Below are positions 8,271 to 17,823 of a DNA stretch of 64,000 nt, one piece after another. A model generated the notes under the pieces. It saw only the letters and a program-made list of their open reading frames with translations. It searched no databases and was not told the DNA's origin. Source of the DNA: Acinetobacter calcoaceticus ANC 3811 (lineage in GTDB: Bacteria; Pseudomonadota; Gammaproteobacteria; Pseudomonadales; Moraxellaceae); contig NZ_KB976986.1 in the NCBI RefSeq assembly GCF_000399665.1, positions 2,377,261 to 2,441,260 on the forward strand, read 5' to 3'. How positions within the stretch are numbered: position 1 is the stretch's first letter; each line of letters begins with the position of its first letter. Made by a program: the position numbers and the translations under genes.

Positions 8271-9662
8271 TTAATCGTTTATCTCTTGAATTTTTTCAAA
8301 TAGTGCAATGGATTCAACATGTTCTGTGTGCATAAACATGTCCATCACAGCTGCTTTTTTTAACTGGTAACCATGTTGGACCAAAACACCCGCATCCCTT
8401 GCCAGTGTAGCTGGATTACATGATACATAAACGATTCTTTTTGCTCCAAAATTTGATACATACTGCATAATTTCATATGCACCAGCACGAGGAGGATCAA
8501 TCAATAATGCATCAAATCCTTGATTTGCCCAAGAATGATGCGAAAAATCTTTTGTTAAATCTTGTGAAAAGAAGGTTGCCTGCACCAAACTATTGCTTTT
8601 TGCATTAGCTGTTGCGCGCTGAACCATATCTTCACTCCCTTCCACACCAACAACCTGACCACTCTCTCCAACACATCGTGCTAACGGGAGTGAAAAGTTG
8701 CCTAAACCACTAAATAGATCAAGTACTTTTTCACCTGGTTGCAATTGAAGCAATTCACATGCCAATTGAACCATTTGTTCATTTACTGTGGCATTGACCT
8801 GAGTAAAATCCAATGGCGAAAAAGCAAAATTTACATCAAACCGCTCTAAGGCATAGTGTAAACGTAAAGCACCTTTTTCATCATCAATACGACGAATACT
8901 TTCAGGTCCCTTAGGCTGTAAATACAACTGCCACCCTTTGTCTAACGCAAATTGCTTTAATTGGTTGACATCAGAATTGTTTAATTTTTCTACATGACGA
9001 ACCAACAAAGAAATTTCATGATCACCTTTTGCTAATTCTACATGACCTATATGCGCTTTGCCTTTTAGACTTTGGAGTAAAATACGCAGCTCAGGCAAGC
9101 TATCTGATAATTTTTTATCCAAAACGCTACAACTGTGGATAGAAGTGAGTCGATTACTATGATGTTCACGAAACCCCATAATTAAGCGATCTGGCTTCGG
9201 CAGATAGCGCACACCGATTCGAGCACGACGACGATAATCGCTTTGTAAAGATCGAATCGGCTCAAGCCACTGTTCAGGTTGGATGCCTGCAAAATGTTGT
9301 AAATGCGATTGGAGCACACTTTGCTTTAAGCGGATTTGTTCATCACGATCGATATGCTGCATGCTACAGCCACCGCAAATTCCATAATGAGGGCAAATTG
9401 CATCTATACGATGAGTTGACGGTTCTCCTAACAACTGCACCATCTCTGCTTCTTCAAGACGCTTCGCTTGATGGGTAATCTGAGCCTTTACAGTTTCTCC
9501 GGGCAATGCATAACGAATAAATACTTTTTTGCCATGCTTATCTGCTGGATGATCAGGATGAGAACCATAATGCGCAATTCCCCGCCCCTCATGAGAAAGT
9601 GTTTCAACTTGAAAAATGTATTCAGGTTGTTGAGGCTTGCGAGATTTGGCTTGTTGTTTCAA
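8271..9662 (-). CDS. rlmD: 23S rRNA (uracil-5-)-methyltransferase RlmD
   Basis: RlmD methylates U1939 of 23S rRNA (E. coli numbering) with SAM. The 463-aa protein has a TRAM domain at about 10-75, an iron-sulphur site (C90, C96, C99 in [10 protein letters not shown], plus the later HSCS cysteine), a SAM-binding [14 protein letters not shown] motif, DPPRAG, and the nucleophile Cys415 in [12 protein letters not shown]. No ATG is available; the start is TTG at 9662, eight bases after AGG. The stop lies about 30 bp before the relA start, so the pair is probably one transcript. Confidence 0.95.
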   Translation of the reverse strand: MKQQAKSRKPQQPEYIFQVETLSHEGRGIAHYGSHPDHPADKHGKKVFIRYALPGETVKAQITHQAKRLEEAEMVQLLGEPSTHRIDAICPHYGICGGCSMQHIDRDEQIRLKQSVLQSHLQHFAGIQPEQWLEPIRSLQSDYRRRARIGVRYLPKPDRLIMGFREHHSNRLTSIHSCSVLDKKLSDSLPELRILLQSLKGKAHIGHVELAKGDHEISLLVRHVEKLNNSDVNQLKQFALDKGWQLYLQPKGPESIRRIDDEKGALRLHYALERFDVNFAFSPLDFTQVNATVNEQMVQLACELLQLQPGEKVLDLFSGLGNFSLPLARCVGESGQVVGVEGSEDMVQRATANAKSNSLVQATFFSQDLTKDFSHHSWANQGFDALLIDPPRAGAYEIMQYVSNFGAKRIVYVSCNPATLARDAGVLVQHGYQLKKAAVMDMFMHTEHVESIALFEKIQEIND

Positions 9663-9671
9663 AGAATGAAC

Positions 9672-10490
9672 CTAAAAATCTGAAGAATTAAAATAGTGTG
9701 AAGTAAATTCACTATGTTTTGAGGTACGTTCCCATACTTCAAGAAAATCTGCTTGCTGAGGAATATTTTTCAAATAATCAATACTAGAGTTTACCCAATC
9801 ATTATGCTCATCTACTGTTAATTGTCCTTTTAATAACAACCAACGTACATAGACGAACCATGTATTGAGTACATCCCCTTCGCAATAGCTAGTCAATTTT
9901 AACCACTGCTGATTACGAACATATTCTGGTACATGATAACCCGATTCACCGCGTTTACCCGGCAAACCTAAAATGCAGGCAATATCATCAAGCTTTTGAA
10001 AATTACGCCCATTAAACATTGCCATCACATCCATTAAATCAATGTGGCGATGGTGATAACGGTTTTGGTAATTATTAAAACGCTTCTGGCTATCAATCTC
10101 ACCTTGATCAAACAAGCCCGGTGCAGAAAGCCCATGATACATTGCGCGAAATAGAATAACGGGTAAATCAAATTGTGAACCGTTCCAACTCACTAAAGTC
10201 GGATGACGCTTATCAAAAATTGATAAGAACTTTTGCAAAATCTCGGCTTCAGAATATTGTTCACGACTAAAAGAGAATAATCTAAAACCTGACTCATCAA
10301 TCCATAGGCCAGAAATACAAACAATTTCATGCAAAGGTAAGCGCTGAAAATCCATGCCTGATTCTTGACGACGGAGTTTAGTCAATGCTTGTTCTACATC
10401 AGCCTCTGGCAAATCAAGATGATATAAATGCGATCCCGCTTTTAAATCAGTTAAAGTTTCAATATCAAAAACTAAGGTTGGGAAACGCAT
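9672..10490 (-). CDS. PolB-type 3'-5' exonuclease (DEDDy)
   Basis: A 272-aa protein of the stand-alone 'exonuclease domain of PolB' family. Exo I is VFDIETLTD (Asp9, Glu11), Exo II is SWNGSQFDLPV, and Exo III is YCEGDVLNTW with the Tyr/Asp pair of the DEDDy class. It probably trims 3' ends of DNA or RNA; the physiological substrate is not known. The ATG at 10490 is preceded by GAGAGAAATA and is preferred over the TTG at 10502. It lies between cysM and rlmD with very short gaps, so the four minus-strand genes may form one operon. Confidence 0.88.
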   Translation of the reverse strand: MRFPTLVFDIETLTDLKAGSHLYHLDLPEADVEQALTKLRRQESGMDFQRLPLHEIVCISGLWIDESGFRLFSFSREQYSEAEILQKFLSIFDKRHPTLVSWNGSQFDLPVILFRAMYHGLSAPGLFDQGEIDSQKRFNNYQNRYHHRHIDLMDVMAMFNGRNFQKLDDIACILGLPGKRGESGYHVPEYVRNQQWLKLTSYCEGDVLNTWFVYVRWLLLKGQLTVDEHNDWVNSSIDYLKNIPQQADFLEVWERTSKHSEFTSHYFNSSDF

Positions 10491-10502
10491 TATTTCTCTC
10501 AA

Positions 10503-11435
10503 TTATGAGTTGTCGTCCTGTACTGAAAACAATCCTGTAGACAAGTAGCGATCGCCACGGTCACAGATAATGCAAACAATAACAGCATCTGGATTTTCTT
10601 CTGCAATCTTAATGGATGCCCATACCGCACCGCCTGAAGATGTCCCCGCACTAATGCCTTCCATGCGTGCTAATTTACGCATTGTTTTTTCAGCATCAAT
10701 TTGTGGAATATCAATAGTACGATCCACACGGCTACTATCAAAAATAGTAGGTAAATATTCTTTTGGCCAACGGCGAATACCAGCAATACTTGATCCATCT
10801 GCTGGTTGTAAACCAACAATTTGAATATCTGGGTTTTGTTCTTTTAAATATTTAGAAACACCCATGATGGTACCTGTCGTACCCATTGAGCTTACAAAAT
10901 GGGTGATTTTCCCACCTGTTTGTTTCCAAATTTCAGGACCTGTTGTTAAGTAATGAGCTTCAACATTATCAGGATTACCAAACTGATTTAAAACGTGCCC
11001 TTTGCCTTCTTTTTCCATTTGCAAAGCTAAATCACGTGCACCTTCCATACCTTGCTGCGGTGTTACTTCAATCAACTCTGCGCCATAAGCCAGCATCGCA
11101 TCTTTACGTTCCTGACTCATGTTGTTCGGCATAATAAGTTTCATTTTATAGCCACGCATTGCAGCAACCATTGCCAAAGCAATACCTGTGTTCCCACTGG
11201 TTGCCTCAATCAAGGTGTCGCCTGGCTTAATTTGACCACGTTTTTCTGCCTGCATAATCATGTTATATGCAGGACGATCTTTTACAGAACCTGCCGGATT
11301 ATTGCCTTCTAATTTTGCTAAAACCGTCGCTTGCGTATGAGAAGCCAATCGCTGCAAACGAACTAGAGGTGTCTTACCTACATAGTGATCTAACAAAAAT
11401 TCGTCGGCTAAAAAGTCAGGTTGTGTATTACTCAT
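10503..11435 (-). CDS. cysM: Cysteine synthase B (O-acetylserine sulfhydrylase)
   Basis: A PLP enzyme that makes cysteine from O-acetylserine and sulfide or thiosulfate. The 310-aa length matches CysM. Lys52 in GSVKDRPA is the PLP Schiff-base lysine; ATSGNTGIALA is the substrate loop; GTTGTIMG binds the phosphate; the C-terminal ICDRGDRYLSTGLF is typical of the B isozyme. The ATG at 11435 is preferred to the TTG two codons upstream because AGG sits eight bases before it. It diverges from the gacS-like gene and heads the minus-strand cysM-exonuclease-rlmD-relA run. Confidence 0.95.
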   Translation of the reverse strand: MSNTQPDFLADEFLLDHYVGKTPLVRLQRLASHTQATVLAKLEGNNPAGSVKDRPAYNMIMQAEKRGQIKPGDTLIEATSGNTGIALAMVAAMRGYKMKLIMPNNMSQERKDAMLAYGAELIEVTPQQGMEGARDLALQMEKEGKGHVLNQFGNPDNVEAHYLTTGPEIWKQTGGKITHFVSSMGTTGTIMGVSKYLKEQNPDIQIVGLQPADGSSIAGIRRWPKEYLPTIFDSSRVDRTIDIPQIDAEKTMRKLARMEGISAGTSSGGAVWASIKIAEENPDAVIVCIICDRGDRYLSTGLFSVQDDNS

Positions 11436-11607
11436 GATCAATACCTATATCGAGGTGCACCTATTGTATGAAAAAATGCTCGCTACTGCACCCATTTCAA
11501 TATGCTTTTTCATGAAAGCGATTAAAGCTCGGTCATTTATAAAATGCAGTCTGTTTTAAAATAAAGCGTGATAAGATGCCGTACAGAGAGATAAATCTGA
11601 TGTAGCC

Positions 11608-14415
11608 ATGTCTAATTTCAATAAAACCATATCGAAACGCTTACGTCTGAATCATGCATATGGGCAATTGATTGCTCTAATTTTTGTGCCGATTATGATT
11701 TTAACAGGGGTCGGTGCTTTTCTGGTTTTAACTGAAACATCACATTCGGTAAAACAACAACAGCTACATCACGCCTCAGCAATTTTAGCTCGCTACAATC
11801 AAATTTCGAAAGATTTGTACACGCTGGTCGAACTAGAGCCCGATGAGTACGATCATGCCCAGCACATCATGCAAAGCATGTTTAGCGAAAAAAATCTTAA
11901 ACGCGCAGTATTAATTGATAACAACGGACAAACTTATTTAAGTATTGGTTATCGTGATAATCGTTATTGGCCGAGCTTTCCTAGTAGCAATATTTTTTTT
12001 GGTCCCATCTCTTATAACCACAACAATATTTATGGAATGCAGATTAGTAACAAAGCTGGAAAAGCCCCAGTTTGGTTAATGATTGAAATGGATAACCAGC
12101 CTCTAGAGTTGGCACGTTATCGCATTATGATTGCTCTCGTCATTACTGGATTAATGACCCTACTGTTACTTTTACTGTGTTTGAATTTTTACTCTCGTCG
12201 CTGGATTGCGCCGATGTATGAAATTCGCATGCAGTTACAACGCCTAAATGCAGATACTTTAGATCAGCACCTAGTTATTAACAGTACTGGAGAGCTACGC
12301 TTACTACAACGCGATATTGCAAATGTTGTTAAGCGATTACACTTTAGCTTTCTAGAATTAAAAGAACACACTGAACAAACTGAAGAAGACTTACGCAGAA
12401 CACTAGATACCTTAGAAGTCCAAAACATTACTTATCGTCAAGCACGTGACCAAGCGATTTCATCAAACCAAGCAAAGTCAGTTTTCCTTGCCAATATTAG
12501 TCATGAGCTACGAACGCCTCTCAACAGTATTGATGGTTTTATTCATTTATTGCTTCGTCAACAAAATTTAAATAACGAACAAAATCTTTATTTACAAACC
12601 ATTCGTAAGTCATCTGCCCATTTATTGGCATTAATTAACGATGTATTAGATTTCTCAAAAATTGATGCGGGTAAGCTAGAACTAGAAACAGCACCTTTTG
12701 ATTTAGAAGAAGCCATTTTTGATGTCATGGATATGCTATCTCCATTGGCTGCTCAAAAACATATCGCCATGGCTTTTTACTATGCGGACAACATTCCACA
12801 GCAAGTGATTGGTGATGCTTTACGCTTCAAGCAAATTCTGACCAACTTGATTTCTAATGCGATCAAGTTCACTCCAGATGGCGAAATTATTGTTCGTGTT
12901 CGTATGGAACATGATGATATTGGGCAATGTCTGCTTCATTTCAGTGTTCAAGACAGTGGTATTGGTTTAAGTGGTACAGACCGTAAAAAATTATTTGAAT
13001 CATTCTCGCAAGGCGATGCCTCAGTTACACGTCAATTTGGTGGTACAGGTTTAGGTCTTGCTATTTCTAAACAGCTTGTTCATCTCATGCATGGTCAAAT
13101 TGGCTTTGAAGATAACCAAGAACGTGCTCCAACAGAAAAAGGCTCGACCTTCTGGTTTACCGCACAATTTGTGGTAGATGAAGACTACGAAATCGAACAC
13201 CCGCACTTTGAACATTTACAAGTGGTGTCTTATCTTGCGCACCCTGCTACAGCAAGTGTTTTACGTTACTACCTTGAAAACTACCATGTTCCACACATCG
13301 AAACTCAATCGATTTTGGACTTGTTTAGCCGCTTAAAACATCTTGATCAGAAAGATAATACATGGCTCATTGTTGACCATAGCGGCGACACAGAAGCATT
13401 ATTAAAAGAAATCCGTAGCCGTTATCAAGGCAATTTAGCCGTCTATGGCTATCAAATGACGCTTGAGCCAAACATGCTCAGTGAATACCGTGCTCGTCCT
13501 CTATATCAACCATTAAGTCGAAGTGGACTCATTCAATTATTAAATGATCAACCTATTTTTGAAGAGGAACAACAAGACTTTAATGGTCAGGGCTTACACA
13601 TTCTGGCAGTAGATGACCACCTCCCTAACTTAATTGTTTTAGAAGCCTTACTCGGTGAATTAAACGTTAAAACAACTAAAGCACTCAGTGGTCAAGAAGC
13701 ACTTAACCTGATCCAAGAGCGAATTGATCAGAAACTTAAACCATTTGATTTGGTGTTTATGGACATTCAAATGCCTGTCATGTCAGGCATTGATACCACT
13801 CGTGCTATTCGCTCTTTAGAGTCGACTTTAGATGGAGAAATGCAGCTTCCAATTATTGCACTAACTGCCCATGCACTTGCCGATGAAAAACAAAAACTCC
13901 TTAAAGTAGGCATGAATGACTATGTCACTAAGCCAATTCAAATGGAGCAAATCATCCAGATCTTAACGCAATGGACTAAAAACAACTTTACAGCAAAAGC
14001 CTTAGATAAAGACCACCATGTCGTTGCTGAAGCTTTAGACCCACAAATTTTAAACTGGCAACAAAGTTTGCAGCTTGCAGCAAATAAAGAAGACTTAGCA
14101 CAAGATCTACTTAAAATGTTAGTTGATAGTTTTCCAACTGAACTAGATGAAATGCAGCAGCTCATTGAGCTTGAAGACTTTCCTCAACTTGAGCATGTTT
14201 TACATCGCCTCTATGGTGCTACTCGCTATGTAGGTGCCCCAAAACTACAACAAGTAACTGGGGACTTTGAGCAATTTATTTCAACACTACGTAAAGAACG
14301 CCGTATAGCAGATGAAGGCTTCATTGAAGAAGTGATGCAGCGCTTTGATGAACTAGGTCTTGTGGTTAAAGAAGTAGAAAGTGCCGCTCTCCAGATCTTG
14401 GTAATCCCTGACTAA
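11608..14415 (+). CDS. gacS: GacS/BarA-type hybrid sensor histidine kinase
   Basis: A tripartite phosphorelay kinase of 935 aa. Two TM segments (about 22-42 and 172-195) flank a periplasmic sensor; a HAMP follows; the HisKA dimerisation helix has His299 in NISHELRTPL; the HATPase has NLISNAIKFTPDG and GGTGLGLAIS; the receiver has phospho-acceptor Asp719 in FMDIQMPVMSG; and a C-terminal Hpt domain has His866 in HRLYGATRYVGAP. In Acinetobacter GacS acts with GacA to control virulence, biofilm and aromatic catabolism genes. No response-regulator gene lies next to it. A second, degenerate receiver-like region precedes the true receiver, as is usual in BarA proteins. Confidence 0.93.
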   Translation: MSNFNKTISKRLRLNHAYGQLIALIFVPIMILTGVGAFLVLTETSHSVKQQQLHHASAILARYNQISKDLYTLVELEPDEYDHAQHIMQSMFSEKNLKRAVLIDNNGQTYLSIGYRDNRYWPSFPSSNIFFGPISYNHNNIYGMQISNKAGKAPVWLMIEMDNQPLELARYRIMIALVITGLMTLLLLLLCLNFYSRRWIAPMYEIRMQLQRLNADTLDQHLVINSTGELRLLQRDIANVVKRLHFSFLELKEHTEQTEEDLRRTLDTLEVQNITYRQARDQAISSNQAKSVFLANISHELRTPLNSIDGFIHLLLRQQNLNNEQNLYLQTIRKSSAHLLALINDVLDFSKIDAGKLELETAPFDLEEAIFDVMDMLSPLAAQKHIAMAFYYADNIPQQVIGDALRFKQILTNLISNAIKFTPDGEIIVRVRMEHDDIGQCLLHFSVQDSGIGLSGTDRKKLFESFSQGDASVTRQFGGTGLGLAISKQLVHLMHGQIGFEDNQERAPTEKGSTFWFTAQFVVDEDYEIEHPHFEHLQVVSYLAHPATASVLRYYLENYHVPHIETQSILDLFSRLKHLDQKDNTWLIVDHSGDTEALLKEIRSRYQGNLAVYGYQMTLEPNMLSEYRARPLYQPLSRSGLIQLLNDQPIFEEEQQDFNGQGLHILAVDDHLPNLIVLEALLGELNVKTTKALSGQEALNLIQERIDQKLKPFDLVFMDIQMPVMSGIDTTRAIRSLESTLDGEMQLPIIALTAHALADEKQKLLKVGMNDYVTKPIQMEQIIQILTQWTKNNFTAKALDKDHHVVAEALDPQILNWQQSLQLAANKEDLAQDLLKMLVDSFPTELDEMQQLIELEDFPQLEHVLHRLYGATRYVGAPKLQQVTGDFEQFISTLRKERRIADEGFIEEVMQRFDELGLVVKEVESAALQILVIPD

Positions 14416-14509
14416 CATATCTATCAAATAGGTATGACTGGGCTGTCATGTTTCCAAATTACAGCCATGTTATGCTCCGTTCATCTATAAAAAAAGAAGC
14501 GGGAATCTC

Positions 14510-15298
14510 ATGGCACTCTTACGTATTGAAAAAAATAATGGCATTGCAACGGTATATTTAAACCGTCCAGACAAACGCAATGCAATGAGTTTTGCCTTAT
14601 TAAAAGAGTTAGTTTCAACTGCAAAAGCAATTAAAAAGGATAGAGATATTCGCTGTGTTATTTTGACAGGCGAAGGGAATGTGTTTAGTGCTGGAATTGA
14701 TTTATCCGACCTAAACAATCCGAAAAACTCTGCTTTTGCCATTTGGGAACTTGTAAAACCCGGACAAAGTCTTTTTCAAAAAGCATTTCTGACTTGGCAG
14801 AATTTACCTGTCCCAGTTATTGCTGCATTAGAAGGGTATTGTTTCGGCGCGGGTATGCAACTTGCCTTGGCTTCTGATATCCGAATTTCTCATCCAGAAA
14901 CAAAAATGTCGATTATGGAAAGCCGTTGGGGTTTAGTCCCTGATATGGGACTTACTCGCTCATTAAAAGGTTTAATTAGCGTTGACCTTGCAAAAGAACT
15001 TACCTTAACGGCTCGTGTTTTTGATGGGAATTATGCAAAAGAAATCGGCCTTGTGACTCACTTAAGTGACTCCCCACTAGAAAGAGCAAATCAAATTGCA
15101 GCTGAAATGTTGCAGCGTTCACCTGATGCCCTCACTGCCGCAAAACGTGTACTTGATGCAATGGAGCATCAACCAGAAAAATCATTACGTCTCGAAAAAA
15201 TCTGGCAACTTAAATTATTACTTGGTAAAAATAGCAAACTTGCTCGTAAAAAAGACAAACATCCGGAAGTTAACTTTTTACCACGCCAATATAAATAA
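14510..15298 (+). CDS. Crotonase family enoyl-CoA hydratase/isomerase
   Basis: A 262-aa crotonase-fold protein. NRPDKRNAMS binds CoA, FSAGIDLSDL forms the first oxyanion-hole region, and EGYCFGAGMQLALASDIRI forms the second. ESRWGLVPDMGLTRSL covers the helix that usually carries one catalytic Glu. It probably hydrates or isomerises an acyl-CoA; the substrate is not predictable. The ATG at 14510 follows GGGAATCTC. The next gene starts 11 bp after its stop, and a third follows, so this is the first gene of a three-gene operon. Confidence 0.88.
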   Translation: MALLRIEKNNGIATVYLNRPDKRNAMSFALLKELVSTAKAIKKDRDIRCVILTGEGNVFSAGIDLSDLNNPKNSAFAIWELVKPGQSLFQKAFLTWQNLPVPVIAALEGYCFGAGMQLALASDIRISHPETKMSIMESRWGLVPDMGLTRSLKGLISVDLAKELTLTARVFDGNYAKEIGLVTHLSDSPLERANQIAAEMLQRSPDALTAAKRVLDAMEHQPEKSLRLEKIWQLKLLLGKNSKLARKKDKHPEVNFLPRQYK

Positions 15299-15309
15299 GA
15301 GCTTAGATT

Positions 15310-16179
15310 ATGAATTTTGATCGCAACACCCCTATTGCTTTTTTAGGTATGGGGCTTATGGGAAGTCGGATGGCAACCCGCCTCATTCAAGCCGGCTTTC
15401 AAGTTGCGGTTTGGAATCGGACTTTCTCTGCATGTGAAGAACTGATTGATATCGGTGCACAAGCTTTAGAACTTTCAGATATGGGTGAATATCCTGTTAT
15501 TTTAACCTGCTTGGCAGATGACAAAGCAGTAGAAACCGTATTTAAACAAATTCAGCCTCACTTAAAAGCTGAGCAGGTTATTGTTGATTTCTCGAGTTTA
15601 TCTGTTGCTGCAACAAAAATACTTGCCCAAGTAGCCGCCACACATCAAGTAATATGGATTGATTCACCTGTATCCGGTGGAACAGCAGGTGCAGAACAAG
15701 GCACTCTTGTCATTTTTGCAGGTGGTGATGCTCAAACGATTACAGACCTAACGCCTGTTTACAATGTTCTATCCCAGCGCGTGACTCGAATGGGAGATAC
15801 AGGAACAGGCCAAGCTACCAAAATTTGCAACCAACTGATTGTTGCAGCCAACAGTGCCCTGATTGCAGAAGCTGTTGCACTTGCAGACCGAGCTGGTGTA
15901 GATACAACTTTACTCGCTCCAGCATTAGCGGGTGGATTTGCAGACTCGAAACCCTTTCAAATTCTAACTCCACGTATGGCAACGCATACCTTTGAGCCAA
16001 TTCAGTGGAAAGTTCAAACATTATCTAAGGATCTTAACAACGCGGTAACATTGGCTCACAATGTTAATTTAGACATCCCAGTTGCACAAAAAGCTCTATT
16101 ACAGCTACAAACTCACCAAAAAAATGGCTTTGCTGAGAAAGATTTAGCTACTATGATTCAATTAATAGAGCAAAAATAA
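15310..16179 (+). CDS. NAD(P)-dependent beta-hydroxyacid dehydrogenase
   Basis: A 289-aa member of the 3-hydroxyisobutyrate / tartronate semialdehyde reductase family. The N-terminal Rossmann motif is FLGMGLMGSRMA; the substrate-binding signature is DSPVSGGTAGAEQGTL; the catalytic Lys is in GTGQATKICNQL. The following Hyi-like gene favours tartronate semialdehyde (glycerate formation), whereas the preceding crotonase could favour a 3-hydroxyisobutyrate-type route, so the substrate is open. It lies 11 bp after the crotonase and 13 bp before the isomerase. Confidence 0.85.
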   Translation: MNFDRNTPIAFLGMGLMGSRMATRLIQAGFQVAVWNRTFSACEELIDIGAQALELSDMGEYPVILTCLADDKAVETVFKQIQPHLKAEQVIVDFSSLSVAATKILAQVAATHQVIWIDSPVSGGTAGAEQGTLVIFAGGDAQTITDLTPVYNVLSQRVTRMGDTGTGQATKICNQLIVAANSALIAEAVALADRAGVDTTLLAPALAGGFADSKPFQILTPRMATHTFEPIQWKVQTLSKDLNNAVTLAHNVNLDIPVAQKALLQLQTHQKNGFAEKDLATMIQLIEQK

Positions 16180-16192
16180 ACGGAGTTTGAGT

Positions 16193-16987
16193 ATGGGTCG
16201 TCTTGCAGTCAATTTATCCATGATTTTTACCGAAGTTCCTTTAATCGAACGCTTTGCTCTAGCCCATGCACAGGGCTTTGAATATGTAGAAATTCAATTT
16301 CCTTATGAATTGGCTATTTCAGATATTCAAACTCAACTCGAACGCTACAATCTTAGCCTTTGCCTAATTAATGTACCTGCGGGTGATCTTATGCAAGGCG
16401 GAAATGGTTTAGCAGGCGTACCCGGCCAAGAAATAGCTTTCCGTGAAGCGTTAGAGTTAGCCATTAGCTATGCCACCGCTTTAAAAGTTCCTCGTATCAA
16501 TATTTTAGCAGGTAAACAACCTCTAGATGCCGACTTACTTCCTTGCTTGAAAACATTAGCAGCTAATTTGAAACTTGCGTGTAATGTGCTCAGTGAATAC
16601 GGTATAGAACCCGTTTTTGAAATGATTAACGGTACAGATATGCCCCGCTTTTTAGTACAAAATATTGCGCAGGCACAAGAAATGCTAGAAGCAGTCAATG
16701 ATCCTACTCTAAAAATGCAATATGACTGCTATCACATGGCGATGATGGGAGAAGATATACTTGAGGGTTTACAAGAGAATATTAACTCAATTGGACACAT
16801 TCAATTTGCAGATTGTCCGGGCCGTCATGAGCCAGATACAGCTCAAATTCCCTATGAACAAATTTTTTCTTGGCTCAAGCAAAGTTCTTATCAAAACTAT
16901 ATCGCAGCAGAATATAAACCTGAAAATACTTCAAATCAGTCATTTACTTGGAAGAAAAAGTATTTTTCCGATGATGTAAATATATAA
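16193..16987 (+). CDS. Hydroxypyruvate isomerase-like TIM-barrel protein
   Basis: A 264-aa xylose-isomerase-like TIM barrel of the Hyi family. The visible metal and substrate motifs include VEIQFPYE, VFEMINGTDMP, MQYDCYHMAMMGED, HIQFADCPGRHEP and AAEYKP, matching the conserved Glu, Asp, His and Glu ligands. Hyi interconverts hydroxypyruvate and tartronate semialdehyde, the substrate of the reductase family encoded just upstream. No glyoxylate carboligase (gcl) is present in the operon. The ATG at 16193 has CGGAG seven bases before it and is preferred over a TTG two codons earlier. Confidence 0.83.
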   Translation: MGRLAVNLSMIFTEVPLIERFALAHAQGFEYVEIQFPYELAISDIQTQLERYNLSLCLINVPAGDLMQGGNGLAGVPGQEIAFREALELAISYATALKVPRINILAGKQPLDADLLPCLKTLAANLKLACNVLSEYGIEPVFEMINGTDMPRFLVQNIAQAQEMLEAVNDPTLKMQYDCYHMAMMGEDILEGLQENINSIGHIQFADCPGRHEPDTAQIPYEQIFSWLKQSSYQNYIAAEYKPENTSNQSFTWKKKYFSDDVNI

Positions 16988-17068
16988 ACTGTTACGAGTT
17001 CTGTTTGAAATTTATTGCGAAAACGACTATATTAGATAGTGAGTAATTGTCAGGAAAATATACCCTAT

Positions 17069-17470
17069 ATGAATTTAGAACCATCGCCCAGCGTGTCTAA
17101 TTCTCACGATTTCGCAATGAATGCCTCAAATAAAGACGTACAAACTTGTCTCGAAGTCGTTCATGACGCTTTAGTTGATGTAAAAGCAAAAGATATTCTC
17201 CAGTTAGATGTTAGCTCAATTAGCAATGTCTCTGATGCTATCGTAATTGCGAGCGGCACCTCTACTCGTCATGTGAAAGCACTCGCAGACAATGTTGCAG
17301 AAGAAGCTCGAAAAGCCGGTTTCCGCCCGATTGGCGTTGAAGGTGAACGAGATGCAGAATGGATCTTGATTGATCTCGGCTTTGTTGTAGTACATGTGAT
17401 GCTACCAACAGCTCGTAAATTCTACGATTTAGAAAGCTTATGGCGTACCGCTCCAGAGTCGGTTGCTTAA
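17069..17470 (+). CDS. rsfS: Ribosomal silencing factor RsfS
   Basis: RsfS (Iojap family) binds uL14 on the 50S subunit and blocks subunit joining when nutrients are scarce. The core begins at VVHDALVDVKAKDILQLDVS and includes SDAIVIASGTSTRHVKALADNV, GVEGERDAEWILIDLGFVVVHVM and the terminal FYDLESLWR, all typical. I prefer the ATG at 17069 (133 aa); a GTG ten codons upstream and an ATG at 17117 are alternatives, and none has a strong ribosome-binding site. A clear terminator follows. Confidence 0.93.
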   Translation: MNLEPSPSVSNSHDFAMNASNKDVQTCLEVVHDALVDVKAKDILQLDVSSISNVSDAIVIASGTSTRHVKALADNVAEEARKAGFRPIGVEGERDAEWILIDLGFVVVHVMLPTARKFYDLESLWRTAPESVA

Positions 17471-17484
17471 AATTTTGCTTTTAA

Positions 17485-17512
17485 AAAAAGCGGCTCTTTT
17501 GAGCCGCTTTTT
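17485..17512. terminator. Terminator after rsfS
   Basis: A stem of AAAAAGCGGCTC and GAGCCGCTTTTT around a TTTT loop, with A and T tracts on both sides, so it can work for rsfS and for the convergent SEC-C locus. Confidence 0.9.
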
Positions 17513-17545
17513 ATTTATCTGCTTTATAAAAATAAAAAGAGAACT

Positions 17546-17806
17546 CTAGCACCCCAATTTCGACATTCTAGTTTGAAGTATATTTATATGTTCAGGCTTT
17601 TCTTCCACATATAGTAGATCTAACAACTCATTAGCTTTTCTAGAAATTCTACCAGCGATCACCACAATATCTTTTTTGGCTCTTTTTGAAATACAATTCA
17701 AGCTTCTCATTTGATCCAAAACCATTCCAGAGATGCATATCGAATAGAATCGAGCCTCTCTTTCCAAACCATTTTTTAAATGATCTATTCGACCATCTTT
17801 TTCCAT
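17546..17806 (-). pseudogene. C-terminal fragment of frameshifted SEC-C protein
   Basis: An 86-aa reading frame from an internal ATG. Its frame, read back upstream, gives FLSDYTHPSLTNLSLR directly before MEKDG, which would continue the 17824-18807 protein if one base were added to a 5-base A run (plus strand 17850-17854, read as T on the coding strand). With six T residues the coding strand would read through as LYNFLSDYTHPS. It is therefore most simply the displaced tail of the upstream gene and not an independent small gene. No ribosome-binding site of note precedes the ATG. Confidence 0.65.
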
Positions 17807-17823
17807 TCTTAAAGAAAGGTTAG

